Below are positions 45,922 through 54,706 of a DNA stretch of 64,000 nt, piece after piece. The translations under genes were made by a program, and so were the position numbers. The stretch lies in assembly GCA_028288705.1 (NCBI GenBank), contig JAQBNH010000007.1, positions 124,001 to 188,000 of the forward strand. Direction: 5' to 3'. Source of the DNA: Ferruginibacter sp. Lineage in GTDB: Bacteria > Bacteroidota > Bacteroidia > Chitinophagales > Chitinophagaceae. Position 1 is the stretch's first letter. Each line of letters starts with the position of its first letter. The notes beneath the pieces are model-generated. The model did no database searches. It was not told where the DNA came from and worked only from the letters and a program-made list of their open reading frames with translations.

Positions 45922-46527
45922 ATGACAATCGCCCTGTTGAGTACTGATGAGCTTTGGACGGAACTTTCTGCCACCGCACCCGCAGTGGAATGGAAGCGAA
46001 TGAACAGTGTTGATGAATGGGCAGCAGAAAAAGCTGCAGCGCATTTCTATTTACTGGAAAATGCCTCCCGCGAAGATTTTTCAGCAATCGGCGGCCCTTT
46101 GTTTATTCATAGTGTGCTCACCCCTTTAAAAGATTTAAACGCTGGCAATGCAGTCCGTATCAATGGCTGGGCGACGTTTCTCAATAACAGCGCATGGGAA
46201 ATTTGCGGAGCATTAAACGACGAAAGCGGGGCTGTACTGAAAGAATTGGGTAAAACAACGATCGGAGTTCCGGATCAACCTGGTATGATCAGTCCCCGCA
46301 TTATTTCCATGATCATCAATGAAGCGTTTTTTGCCCTGGAAGAAAAAGTTAGCACAGAAGATGAAATTGACCTTGCGATGAAACTGGGAACCAATTACCC
46401 GCATGGCCCTTTTGAGTGGAGCCGCCGGATCGGTGAAGAAAAAATCTATCAATTGCTGGCAAAGCTATCGGTAGCGGATAGCCGCTTTCTACCTGCATCT
46501 TCACTTAAAACAAAAATAAGGGGATAG
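45922..46527 (+). CDS. Truncated 3-hydroxyacyl-CoA dehydrogenase-like protein
   Basis: 201 residues. The C-terminal half closely matches the 3-hydroxyacyl-CoA dehydrogenase C-terminal domain: SPRIISMIINEAFFALEEKV, STEDEIDLAMKLGTNYPHGP, then FEWSRRIGEEKIYQLLAKL. The N-terminal half resembles only the late part of the Rossmann domain (GGPLFIHSVLTPLKDL, INGWATFLN) and lacks the glycine-rich NAD loop and the usual catalytic region. It is unlikely to be an active dehydrogenase on its own. Its stop TAG overlaps the GTG start of tsaB by one base. Confidence 0.75.
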   Translation: MTIALLSTDELWTELSATAPAVEWKRMNSVDEWAAEKAAAHFYLLENASREDFSAIGGPLFIHSVLTPLKDLNAGNAVRINGWATFLNNSAWEICGALNDESGAVLKELGKTTIGVPDQPGMISPRIISMIINEAFFALEEKVSTEDEIDLAMKLGTNYPHGPFEWSRRIGEEKIYQLLAKLSVADSRFLPASSLKTKIRG

Positions 46528-47195
46528 TGGCACTGATTTTAAATATCGACAGCGCTACAGAAACCGCTTCTGTGTCCATCGCCGAAAATGGAAACATTAT
46601 TGATCAGCGCATCAATCCCCTTCAAAAAGAACATGCGTCTTTTTTACATCCTGCAGTAGAAGAATTACTACAAAATCATGGCATTTTGTTAAAGGATATA
46701 CAGGCGATTGCTGTAACAATTGGCCCCGGTTCTTATACCGGTTTGCGTGTGGGTATGGCTAGCGCAAAAGGTTTTGCTTATGCTTTAGGCCTTCCACTGA
46801 TTACTATTGGAACGTTGCCTGCGATGGCTTCTGCTGCAATAGAAATTTCGCAAAGTGAAGACAGTCTTTATTGCCCCTTGATTGATGCAAGACGCATGGA
46901 AGTATACACCGCGGTGTATAACCATAAACTGGAAGAGGTCATTTCTCCATCTGCGCAAATCCTTACTGCTGAAAGCTTTCAGGAGATCGTGGAAAAACAA
47001 CCCGTTTATTTTTTTGGAAGTGGAATGAAAAAGTGGAAAGAGATCGTTCGTCACAACAATGTAAACTTTCTGGAAAATTTCAATCTCCCAAAAGCGATCA
47101 GCCAACTTGCTTTTGAAAAATATTCACGCAAAGAATTCTCTCATCTTGCTCATACTCAACCCCTCTACCTGAAGGAATTTTATACAGGAGATTAA
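46527..47195 (+). CDS. tsaB: tRNA threonylcarbamoyladenosine biosynthesis protein TsaB
   Basis: Partner of TsaD in forming t6A at position 37 of ANN-decoding tRNAs. It has ILNIDSATETASVSIAENG at the N-terminus, the hallmark VTIGPGSYTGLRVGMASAKGFAYALGLP (two stretches) and LIDARRMEVYTAVY. 222 residues. The start is GTG at 46527 in a TAGTG overlap with the gene before, which suggests coupled translation. Confidence 0.95.
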   Translation: MALILNIDSATETASVSIAENGNIIDQRINPLQKEHASFLHPAVEELLQNHGILLKDIQAIAVTIGPGSYTGLRVGMASAKGFAYALGLPLITIGTLPAMASAAIEISQSEDSLYCPLIDARRMEVYTAVYNHKLEEVISPSAQILTAESFQEIVEKQPVYFFGSGMKKWKEIVRHNNVNFLENFNLPKAISQLAFEKYSRKEFSHLAHTQPLYLKEFYTGD

Positions 47196-47267
47196 TCTCA
47201 AAAAATTATCTCTGTACAATTGGTTGTCTTTTAACAATACTTAAAATTTAAAATATTTTTCTGTTCG

Positions 47268-47275
47268 TATATTTG
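47268..47275 (+). promoter_or_regulatory. Candidate -7 element for the ArsR gene (TATATTTG)
   Basis: A full TAnnTTTG match 44 bases upstream of the ATG at 47320. No well-spaced TTG is present. Confidence 0.35.
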
Positions 47276-47319
47276 CCAATTAATATATTGTTCAAGCATT
47301 TTTAAAATTGATTATTCCT

Positions 47320-47670
47320 ATGATGGTTGCAACTCAATCAAGTGAGCAGGCAGTGACGTCTGTGACCGGAACACCAGAGATTCTTAAGATCAATTATCAC
47401 AACTTAAAAAAAGCAGCCCTGGTTTTAAGGGCATTAAACCACAAGTTGAGACAACAGATCCTTACGCTGATCGAAACAGAAAAAAAGATTACAGTAACGG
47501 AAATTTATGTGCGTATGCGTCTGGAACAATCTGTAGCCTCACAACATCTCGCAATTTTACGTCGTGCCGGCATCGTTGCTACACAACGTGATGGAAAATT
47601 TATCTATTACACGGTAAATTATAAAAGAATTGATGAAATTACAGACGTGGTAGAAGACCTTGTTGCTTAA
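47320..47670 (+). CDS. ArsR-family winged-helix regulator without cysteines
   Basis: 116 residues from ATG at 47320 (a TTG four codons upstream is possible). The HTH region reads VTEIYVRMRLEQSVASQHLAILRRAGIV, followed by the wing RDGKFIYYTVNY, both typical of ArsR/SmtB proteins. There is no cysteine, so it cannot sense metals or thiols through the usual Cys sites. It stands 79 bases before a persulfide dioxygenase/rhodanese fusion but is separated from it by a terminator. Confidence 0.9.
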   Translation: MMVATQSSEQAVTSVTGTPEILKINYHNLKKAALVLRALNHKLRQQILTLIETEKKITVTEIYVRMRLEQSVASQHLAILRRAGIVATQRDGKFIYYTVNYKRIDEITDVVEDLVA

Positions 47671-47691
47671 GAAAACTGGTGATTTTATTGC

Positions 47692-47719
47692 AAAGCGGAT
47701 GAAATTCATCCGCTTTTTT
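47692..47719 (+). terminator. Rho-independent terminator after the ArsR gene
   Basis: Stem AAAGCGGATGAA / TTCATCCGCTTT (12 bp, single-base loop or 10-bp stem with small loop), followed by six or seven T residues. The next promoter element lies directly after it (47725). Confidence 0.86.
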
Positions 47720-47724
47720 ATTTT

Positions 47725-47732
47725 TAACTTTG
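47725..47732 (+). promoter_or_regulatory. Candidate -7 element for the MBL/rhodanese gene (TAACTTTG)
   Basis: A full TAnnTTTG match 17 bases before the ATG at 47750, immediately after the terminator's T run. Confidence 0.4.
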
Positions 47733-47749
47733 TTCTATAATCAGTGTTT

Positions 47750-49153
47750 ATGTTTATCAAACAACTTTATACGAATTGCCTGAGCGAGGCGGCTTATTAC
47801 ATCGAAAGTGAAGGTGAAGCGGCGATCATCGATCCTTTGCGCGACATTGGTGATTACATCGCGCTGGCGAAAGAACGCAACGCGGGCATCAAGTATATTT
47901 TCGAAACACATTTTCATGCAGACTTTGTGAGCGGACATATCGACCTGAGTAAAACAACCGGCGCACCGATCATTTTCGGCCCCGGCGCAGTCACTAATTT
48001 CGACGCGCATAATGCGAAGGACGGGGAGATTTTCAAACTTGGAAAAATTTCTATTGAAGTGTTGCACACGCCCGGACATACTTTAGAAAGCAGTTGCTTT
48101 TTGTTGCGCGATGAAAATGATCAGCCACATGCCATCTTTACCGGCGATACGCTTTTTGTTGGCGATGTCGGCCGTCCGGACCTTAGTAGCGGCGATATGA
48201 CCAGTGAAGAGCTTGCATCGATCATGTATGACACGTTGCAAAACAAGATCCTTCCATTAGCAGATCATGTGATCGTTTATCCAGCACACGGCCCGGGCAG
48301 CAGCTGCGGAAAAAATCTTGGTCCGAATACTTTTAGTACGATCGCGGAAGAAAAGAAAACAAATTATGCGCTGCAACCACAGACCCGCGAAACGTTTGTA
48401 AAGGCGGTTACTGACGGCCTGAATGCAGCTCCTGTTTATTTCGCAGTAAACGCCAGGATCAACCAGCAAGGATATGATAATATTGCTGATGTAACGGCTC
48501 GTGGCACAAAGGAATTATCAGTGGCAGAACTAAAACAGCGATTAAGCGAGGATATTATTTTACTGGATACAAGACCGGCATCCGAATTTACGCAAGGGTT
48601 TATCCCGGGTTCAATTTTTATTGGCCTGGAAGGAAGGTTTGCTGAATGGGCAGGCAGTTTGCTTCCATTCGATAAACAACTCGTATTAGTTACGCCGGCA
48701 GGCAAGGAAGAAGAAACAGTTGTACGTCTGTCCCGTGTTGGCTTTGATAAAATGGAAGGCTATTTAAAAGGAGGCTTTGAAGCCTGGCGTGCTGCTGGTG
48801 AAAAAGTGGATATGATCATTGATGTAGAAGCGGATGAACTGATGATGGATATACCACACGATGAAAATCTGCAGGTAGTAGATGTTCGAAAAGAAACAGA
48901 ATTTGGCGAAGGCCATTTGAAAGACGCCTTGAATCTGCCACTAAGTGAAATGACCGATGTTGTTGAACTGGCGCAATTTGAAGACAATCAAAATTTGTAC
49001 ATTCATTGCGCCGGCGGGTATCGCAGTGTAATTGCTGCTTCATTACTAAAACGCCAAGGCGTACATAACCTGCGCAATGTGCTGGGTGGCTGGGGTAAGA
49101 TCAAAGAACAGAAAGATGTAAAAATAATTAAAGAGGCCAGCGTGCTGAATTAA
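47750..49153 (+). CDS. Persulfide dioxygenase-like MBL protein fused to two rhodanese domains
   Basis: 467 residues from ATG at 47750. The N-terminal metallo-beta-lactamase fold (residues 1-240) has ETHFHADFVSGH, a histidine in LHTPGHTLES, and an aspartate in FTGDTLFVGDVGRPD, the ETHE1-type layout, with HADF in place of HADH. The first rhodanese domain (LLDTRPASEFTQGFIPGS) lacks the catalytic cysteine (VTPAGKEEE). The second (VVDVRKETEFGEGHL) has it in HCAGGYRS. Related fusions oxidise glutathione or CoA persulfides and handle sulfane sulfur. This is inferred, not shown. Confidence 0.9.
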   Translation: MFIKQLYTNCLSEAAYYIESEGEAAIIDPLRDIGDYIALAKERNAGIKYIFETHFHADFVSGHIDLSKTTGAPIIFGPGAVTNFDAHNAKDGEIFKLGKISIEVLHTPGHTLESSCFLLRDENDQPHAIFTGDTLFVGDVGRPDLSSGDMTSEELASIMYDTLQNKILPLADHVIVYPAHGPGSSCGKNLGPNTFSTIAEEKKTNYALQPQTRETFVKAVTDGLNAAPVYFAVNARINQQGYDNIADVTARGTKELSVAELKQRLSEDIILLDTRPASEFTQGFIPGSIFIGLEGRFAEWAGSLLPFDKQLVLVTPAGKEEETVVRLSRVGFDKMEGYLKGGFEAWRAAGEKVDMIIDVEADELMMDIPHDENLQVVDVRKETEFGEGHLKDALNLPLSEMTDVVELAQFEDNQNLYIHCAGGYRSVIAASLLKRQGVHNLRNVLGGWGKIKEQKDVKIIKEASVLN

Positions 49154-49159
49154 TACCGC

Positions 49160-49819
49160 TTATAATTTAACCATGCCGTGTTTGACTGCGTATAAAGCCA
49201 GTCCGACACGGCTTTTTACTTTAAGCTTCTCAAATAAATTATTTCGGTAGCCATCAATGGTTTTTGGGCTCAGGAACATTTCCTGCGCGATGTCACTGTA
49301 GGTTAATTCTGAACAGGCCAGCTCGAGGAATTTCTTTTCCCGTTCGCTCATTTTTAAGATGGCTTCAGCATGCTGCTGATCTACTTGCAGGGTATGTACC
49401 AGTTTGCCTGTGATAAAATCAGTATAATAAAACCCTTTATGTATGATCGCTGCCAATGCATCCTTCAATTCAGCGGGTTCAACATCTTTCGACAAATAAC
49501 CCTTTACGCCCAGTTTCAACATGCGGATGATCGTCTCTTCCTGTTCGATCATGGAGAGCACGAGTACCTTAATATCCGGGTAATTATTGTTCAGCCATTC
49601 CACTGTTTTAAAGCCGTCCATATGCGGCATATTTACATCCATGAGGATGATATCCGGAAGATTTAACGGGTCGATCTTTTGTTGCAAATCAAGGCCGTTA
49701 TCTGCCTCAAAAATAACTTTGATCGTTGGATCAATTATTTCTACAAGACTGATCATGCCTTTGCGAAAAAGCGTATGATCATCAACAAACGCAAGTGAAA
49801 GTTTATCAGGGAAGTTCAT
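49160..49819 (-). CDS. NarL/LuxR-family response regulator
   Basis: 219 residues. The receiver domain has DDHTLF at the acidic pair and D61 as phospho-acceptor (IILMDVNMPHMDG). The C-terminal LuxR helix-turn-helix is LSEREKKFLELACS-like, with YSDIAQEMFLSPKTIDGYRNNLF. It begins at the last base of the kinase stop region (49819 shared), so it is translated with it. Confidence 0.96.
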   Translation of the reverse strand: MNFPDKLSLAFVDDHTLFRKGMISLVEIIDPTIKVIFEADNGLDLQQKIDPLNLPDIILMDVNMPHMDGFKTVEWLNNNYPDIKVLVLSMIEQEETIIRMLKLGVKGYLSKDVEPAELKDALAAIIHKGFYYTDFITGKLVHTLQVDQQHAEAILKMSEREKKFLELACSELTYSDIAQEMFLSPKTIDGYRNNLFEKLKVKSRVGLALYAVKHGMVKL

Positions 49820-50610
49820 CAGGTGTTATTTAGGGGCATTTCGATCGTCGTTTCTGTGCCTTTATCTTTTTCACTCTTAAAGCCAACACTGGCATGGATC
49901 ACCTTTGCACGATTTTGCAGATTGAGTAAGCCATTACCTGTGTTATGTATATCAGCCATTTTCTCTGCCACATTAAAGCCAGACCCGTTATCAGTCAGCT
50001 TCAAAATAAATGTATTTTTTTCGTACCAGGCATCTATATTAATTTCCTTTGCCTGCGAATGTTTGATGGCATTATTCAATATTTCCTGGCACATGCGGTA
50101 GATGATAATCGACTTCTCATTATTGATCGCGGGGATATGATCGTGTTCTGTAAGTGTTGCACTAAATACGCCCGTTTTATTCAATCGTTCCACCTCTGAC
50201 CGCAAAGCCCCGAGCAGCCCCGTTTTCCCGATGCGATCAGTGTTAAGACTGCTTGATAATAATTTCAAATCGGTGATCAAGGTACGAACAAGTTCACGTG
50301 TATTTTCGAGTTTCAATTCCGATGCTTCGCGATTTTGTAGCTGAACAGTGTTGAGGTTAATTTTGATTAGTGAAGCCACTTGTCCAAGGTTGTCATGAAT
50401 TTCCCTGGAGACCTGTTGAAGCGTCTGGTGTTGAATCTCGAGTTGAGATTTTAGCAGTTGTTCAGAAAAGGCAATGCGCATTTGTTCGTTTTCCCGTTTG
50501 CGCTTTCGGTAGCGAACAGCAATAGCGATCACCACAAAAAATACCAGTAGCAGGAAAATAAATAAGGAGAGCATTAAGGAAATAAGATCAGGCGATAGTT
50601 GCTTTCCCAT
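49819..50610 (-). CDS. HisKA_3-type sensor kinase with minimal membrane anchor
   Basis: 263 residues. A single N-terminal helix (about residues 10-33) and no extracytoplasmic sensor domain. The dimerisation domain has H72 in REIHDNLGQVASL (HDNLGQ, the NarX/LiaS type), and the ATPase has NNAIKHSQAKE, LTDNGSGFN and GNGLLNLQNRAK. With so little sensor of its own it probably depends on a partner; the 217-residue membrane protein encoded upstream overlaps it by 23 bases. Confidence 0.94.
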   Translation of the reverse strand: MGKQLSPDLISLMLSLFIFLLLVFFVVIAIAVRYRKRKRENEQMRIAFSEQLLKSQLEIQHQTLQQVSREIHDNLGQVASLIKINLNTVQLQNREASELKLENTRELVRTLITDLKLLSSSLNTDRIGKTGLLGALRSEVERLNKTGVFSATLTEHDHIPAINNEKSIIIYRMCQEILNNAIKHSQAKEINIDAWYEKNTFILKLTDNGSGFNVAEKMADIHNTGNGLLNLQNRAKVIHASVGFKSEKDKGTETTIEMPLNNT

Positions 50611-51241
50611 GATATTTTATTGAAGTATAGGTAAAGATTTGCGCGATCAGCATCAGGCCATAATAAACATAATTAGAAACGTAATGCAGTAAGGTAAGGG
50701 GTTTGCCGGGGATGTGATGATCTGCGAAATAACTAAATAACAGCCAGAAGACAAATGATGTCAGGTTTACCCAAATCATTGCCAGAGTGACGATGAAAAC
50801 CGGGTTCTTGAAAATATTTTCTTTGGCGGGCCGGTCCATTAATTCTATAAACAGGAAAGTTGCCATCACCAGTACCGCACAGGACGAAACTTTCAGGGCA
50901 TTTTCCGGAAAGGATTTAAATCCGTTGAGGATTGTATTAAATACGGCAAACGCCATTGCAGCTGCTGCCAGCCAACGAACCCATTTCTTAAAAACCGGGC
51001 TTTCCAGGTGTATATAAAAAAACCAGGCGGTCAAAGGAATCAGCAGGAAGTTAAGCACATGAAATTCGGGTAAATTGTTCCGGTAGTATTTCGTCGTAAA
51101 GAAACCGGTGAGCTCGCTTACTGCCGTAACGATAAATATGATCGTTACCGGAAGCAGGATGCGGCTTTTTTTAAGCGCCAGCAAACCGGCTAAAAAACCA
51201 CAGAGTAACAATATCTGGTGTGCTTTAAAATAAGGATTCAT
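50588..51241 (-). CDS. Polytopic membrane protein, possible sensor partner of the kinase
   Basis: 217 residues with six or seven hydrophobic helices and short loops (ILLLCGFLAGLLALK, LPVTIIFIVTAVSELTGFF, HVLNFLLIPLTAWFFYIHL, and three or four more). No family is recognised. The gene overlaps the following kinase gene by 23 bases, so the two are translated together and the protein could be the missing sensory unit. The fused gene order membrane protein - kinase - regulator supports this, but there is no direct evidence. Confidence 0.75.
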   Translation of the reverse strand: MNPYFKAHQILLLCGFLAGLLALKKSRILLPVTIIFIVTAVSELTGFFTTKYYRNNLPEFHVLNFLLIPLTAWFFYIHLESPVFKKWVRWLAAAAMAFAVFNTILNGFKSFPENALKVSSCAVLVMATFLFIELMDRPAKENIFKNPVFIVTLAMIWVNLTSFVFWLLFSYFADHHIPGKPLTLLHYVSNYVYYGLMLIAQIFTYTSIKYHGKATIA

Positions 51242-51250
51242 GAAAAGATA

Positions 51251-51787
51251 TTAATCAAAATTTGAAGCGCATGTATTCGGACACGGTTCATTAAAATCGT
51301 AGTTGGTACTATCTTTCGGGTTGCCCAGTAAAGTGTCTTTCCCAACATTTAATACATTTCCTTTCCCATCCATGCCCAGCAGCATGATGGTGTAAGATCC
51401 ATCCGGCTTGCGGCCCATGCGAAGGTATAAAGCCTCAATTTCCGGGATGGCTTTTATGCGCGCATAACCTTCAGGACTAACCATCCAGCCATGGTAAGGC
51501 TGGCCCGACGGATTTGTCAGAACCGGATCTTTATCGTAATAATCTTTGAAGGAAATCACATCAGACCAGGCGATAGGCCGTGTGCCTTTATCATCTATCC
51601 TGGTTGTATCCCGCGTGAGTTTTGCCTGTGATCGTGGCGACGCCCCCAGAGGATATTTTTCCATTACAGCCCTTGCGAAACTGATGGAATCCTGTGCAGT
51701 GGAAAACGAAACAGAGTGGTTTTGAGTACATGCCGCGAGCAGTAGCAGCAAAAACAGGCCTGCCCGGGATTGAAGTTTGTTAGTCAT
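51251..51787 (-). CDS. Lipoprotein, unknown function
   Basis: 178 residues from ATG at 51787, which gives a signal peptide with lipobox LLAAC (cysteine at residue 20); the frame continues 24 codons further upstream. The mature part has DVISFKDYYDKDPVL and GWMVSPEGYARIKAIPEIEALYLRMGRKPDGSYTIML (two stretches). The C-terminus ends with a CPNTC motif. It lies 9 bases before the 217-residue membrane protein, so it is probably the first gene of a four-gene operon with the kinase and regulator. Confidence 0.65.
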   Translation of the reverse strand: MTNKLQSRAGLFLLLLLAACTQNHSVSFSTAQDSISFARAVMEKYPLGASPRSQAKLTRDTTRIDDKGTRPIAWSDVISFKDYYDKDPVLTNPSGQPYHGWMVSPEGYARIKAIPEIEALYLRMGRKPDGSYTIMLLGMDGKGNVLNVGKDTLLGNPKDSTNYDFNEPCPNTCASNFD

Positions 51788-52012
51788 GGTAAAGGGTTTA
51801 GGTGCCGCCAATTTAACGCATAGGCACTGATATCCTACACCATTCTGCACATAATTCACTTGTTTTCCAAAAAAACAGGAAAAACCCCTTTTTTTTTCAG
51901 TGTATTTCCCATTGCCTGTCTTTAGTGAAGGAAAGATATTTGCCTTGCGATCAATAACTAACAGGTCCGTTTTTGATCCGTACCCATTTATTTTAGGCCT
52001 TCCTCATTCAGA

Positions 52013-52909
52013 TTACGGCATTGGCGAATGATCAATCCATTTGCCGCTGTACTCCGGCAGCCATGGCCATTTCCAACGGCGATGACTCCACAAATAATTA
52101 TCCGGCTCTTGCCGGATTGTTTGTTCAAGGAAGTCGCGGTATAATAAAGTGAGTTCACCTTCTTTAAGGTCGGCGCCGTTTTCTGTAATGAGGGTGGGTT
52201 CATAGCGGTAGTAGCCGCGTTTCACTTTTACAAACTTTACAAATACAACTGCCGTATTATTTTTCCTTGCGCCTTTATCCGGCCCGGTAACAAAAGACGT
52301 TGGCCGGCCAAAAAAATACAACCACGATGCCGCTGCCGGCGTTCCCGGATTTTGGTCAGCCGCAAGTCCCAGGGTATATTGTTTGTTAAATACGCTGTGC
52401 ATTCTTGTCCGGAATTCCTGGGCAGCTACGAGCACGGTTCCGTAGCGTTCCCGCATATCGTAAAAGATCTTATTCAAAGCCTTGTTATTGATGCGCATAT
52501 AAACGCCAACCCAGGGCGCTTTCAAATTAAGGGCAATGGCATAATTGGCATATTCCCAGTTCATCTGGTGCCCGCTGTGAAACTGGATATTTTTCCCTTT
52601 CGCTGCGAGTGCATTGCATTCATCAAGGTCGATGACCGCCCGTTTGCGAATGCGGCTTTCAGATAAACTCAGGAGTTTGATCGTTTCAATAAATGTATCA
52701 CAAAGATTGGTATAGAATTTTTTTGCAATGCTGTTGATCTCTGCTTCATTTTTTTCCGGGAATGCGATGCGGAGATTATTTATCACAATCGCTTTGCGAT
52801 ACCCAAACACACGATACAAGAGGAATGCAGCAAAGTCGCTGATAGCATATAAAATAAAAAATGGCAGCAGGGAAAACAAGTACAGCAGGCCATAGATCAG
52901 GTAGTACAT
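52013..52909 (-). CDS. LpxL/HtrB-family lysophospholipid acyltransferase
   Basis: 298 residues with a hydrophobic N-terminus (residues 5-33). The catalytic block is H114-x4-E119 (HSGHQMNWE). Further conserved parts are VYMRINNKALNKIFYDMRERYG-like (two stretches) and GLAADQNPG. The family adds secondary acyl chains to lipid A or related lipids. The C-terminal WSHRRWKWPW is typical of LpxL-like proteins in Bacteroidota. Confidence 0.92.
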   Translation of the reverse strand: MYYLIYGLLYLFSLLPFFILYAISDFAAFLLYRVFGYRKAIVINNLRIAFPEKNEAEINSIAKKFYTNLCDTFIETIKLLSLSESRIRKRAVIDLDECNALAAKGKNIQFHSGHQMNWEYANYAIALNLKAPWVGVYMRINNKALNKIFYDMRERYGTVLVAAQEFRTRMHSVFNKQYTLGLAADQNPGTPAAASWLYFFGRPTSFVTGPDKGARKNNTAVVFVKFVKVKRGYYRYEPTLITENGADLKEGELTLLYRDFLEQTIRQEPDNYLWSHRRWKWPWLPEYSGKWIDHSPMP

Positions 52910-52925
52910 ATCTTTAATTGAGGGG

Positions 52926-52956
52926 CAAAGTTATGCCGTACAAGAGTGCGACGCAA
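52926..52956 (-). promoter_or_regulatory. Bacteroidota-type promoter for the LpxL-like gene
   Basis: Minus strand: TTG (52954-52956), 20 bases, TAACTTTG (52926-52933), full consensus. Predicted start near 52919, about 10 bases before the ATG. Confidence 0.6.
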
Positions 52957-52983
52957 CAATGCTGCACGAGGCTTATCAGCCGG

Positions 52984-54588
52984 TTACAAAATAGTATTCT
53001 GCAGGATCGGACTGCGTTCCGGAAAATCTGTATTAAAATGCAGTCCCCGGCTTTCGCGACGCAGCTCAGCACTTTTCACGATCAGGTATGCTACAGTGAT
53101 CATGTTTCGCAGCTGACAAAGTTGTGGCGACACTTCCGTTTTTTCATACAACGTTTCAGTTTCTTCGTGAAGCAGATCAAGCCGGCGATTGGCGCGATAG
53201 AGGCGTTCATTATTCCGGACAATGCCCACGTAATCCGACATCAGCAATTTCATTTCTTTCAGGCTTTGCGTGATCAGGATCATTTCTTTTGGCGCCATGG
53301 TTCCGGCAGCATTCCAATCAGGAATTTCCGAAGATTTTACCAACAATGGAATGTTGATCTCGAGCAGGCTTTGTTTGTAGGCACGATGCGCGAACACCAT
53401 CGCTTCCAGTAAGCTGTTACTGGCTAAACGATTGGCGCCATGCAATCCTGTGCTCGCACATTCACCTGCAGCGAATAAATTTTTTATGGAAGTCCGCGCC
53501 CACTCATCCGTTTTTACACCGCCGCAACTGTAATGTGCTGCCGGCGAAACCGGGATCATGTCTTTGGCCACATCAATGCCAACACTCAGACATTTCTCAT
53601 AAATATTCGGGAAATGCTCCATGAATTTTGCCTGGTCCATGTGGCGGCAATCGAGGAAAACATTTTCAGTTCCATGTATCTTCATCTCGCTGTCTATCGC
53701 ACGGGCAACAATATCCCTGGGCGCTAAATCCTTCCGGCTGTCATAGCGTTCCATAAAGGCTTCGCCTGCCTGGTTGCGTAAAATTCCTCCGTCACCACGC
53801 ACGGCTTCCGTTATAAGAAATGATTGACCGCGCACCCCGGCTTCATACAAAGCAGTTGGATGAAACTGGATGAATTCCATATTTTCTATCCGGCCTTTTG
53901 CACGGTAGATCATCGCTACTCCATCGCCTGTGGCAATTTCCGGGTTTGTAGTACTGCGGTATACCTGCCCGTTTCCACCCGCTGCGAGCATCGTGATCCT
54001 GGCCACAATTTTTTCTATTTGATTCGTCGCCTGGTTTAATACATACACGCCGTAACATTCGATATCGGGAGTGGATTTAGTTACCAGAAATCCAAGGTGA
54101 TGCTGCGTAATTATGTCAAGTACGAAGCAATGACTGATGAGTTCGATGTTGGTGCATTTTTTAATCGCTTCCAATAACGCGCGTTCCATCTCTTTGCCGG
54201 TAACATCTTTATGGTGAAGGATACGGCTTTCGCTATGCCCCCCTTCTTTTCCCAATTTATAATCACCATCAGGTTCACGATCAAACTGGGCGCCCCATTC
54301 AATTAATTCATTAATGCGCTGAACACCTTCTTTCACTACGATCTCAACAATATGGGGATTGCATAACCCGTCACCGGCAATCAGCGTATCTTCTATATGC
54401 TTGGAAAAACTATCCTGGTCGAAATCCATCACCCCCGCAATCCCGCCCTGGGCGTACTTTGTATTGGTTTCATCACTTTGCGTTTTAGTAAGAACGGTTA
54501 TCTTTCTATCCGGACAATCCTGAGCAACTTTCAGGGCATAAGTCAAACCTGCAATGCCAGAACCAATCACTAAAAAATCTGTTTGCAT
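52984..54588 (-). CDS. nadB: L-aspartate oxidase
   Basis: FAD enzyme that oxidises L-aspartate to iminoaspartate, first step of de novo NAD synthesis. It has the FAD loop VIGSGIAGLTYALKVA, TKYAQGGIAGVM, the active-site block QFHPTALYEAGVRGQSFLITEAVRGDGG (two stretches), SPAAHYSCGGVKTDEWART and AAGECASTGLHGANRLASNSLLEA (two stretches). 534 residues, normal. nadA and nadC are not adjacent. Confidence 0.97.
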   Translation of the reverse strand: MQTDFLVIGSGIAGLTYALKVAQDCPDRKITVLTKTQSDETNTKYAQGGIAGVMDFDQDSFSKHIEDTLIAGDGLCNPHIVEIVVKEGVQRINELIEWGAQFDREPDGDYKLGKEGGHSESRILHHKDVTGKEMERALLEAIKKCTNIELISHCFVLDIITQHHLGFLVTKSTPDIECYGVYVLNQATNQIEKIVARITMLAAGGNGQVYRSTTNPEIATGDGVAMIYRAKGRIENMEFIQFHPTALYEAGVRGQSFLITEAVRGDGGILRNQAGEAFMERYDSRKDLAPRDIVARAIDSEMKIHGTENVFLDCRHMDQAKFMEHFPNIYEKCLSVGIDVAKDMIPVSPAAHYSCGGVKTDEWARTSIKNLFAAGECASTGLHGANRLASNSLLEAMVFAHRAYKQSLLEINIPLLVKSSEIPDWNAAGTMAPKEMILITQSLKEMKLLMSDYVGIVRNNERLYRANRRLDLLHEETETLYEKTEVSPQLCQLRNMITVAYLIVKSAELRRESRGLHFNTDFPERSPILQNTIL

Positions 54589-54609
54589 AATGTATCATTA
54601 AAGAGGTTT

Positions 54610-54617
54610 CAAAAATA
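54610..54617 (-). promoter_or_regulatory. Candidate -7 element for nadB (TATTTTTG)
   Basis: A full TAnnTTTG match on the minus strand, 21 bases upstream of the nadB ATG. No well-placed TTG element. Confidence 0.35.
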
Positions 54618-54675
54618 GCCTTTAATCTGCAGATGAATTTTTGAATGCTACGCAACAATTTACCACAATGAGGTA

Positions 54676-54706
54676 TTGCAATTTTTTATAATGTATTATA
54701 GTTTTA
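54676..54706 (+). promoter_or_regulatory. Candidate promoter of the four-gene cassette
   Basis: TTG (54676-54678), 20 bases, then TAGTTTTA (7 of 8 positions of the Bacteroidota -7 pattern, last base differs). The predicted start is near 54713, leaving a leader of about 180 bases. Confidence 0.4.
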
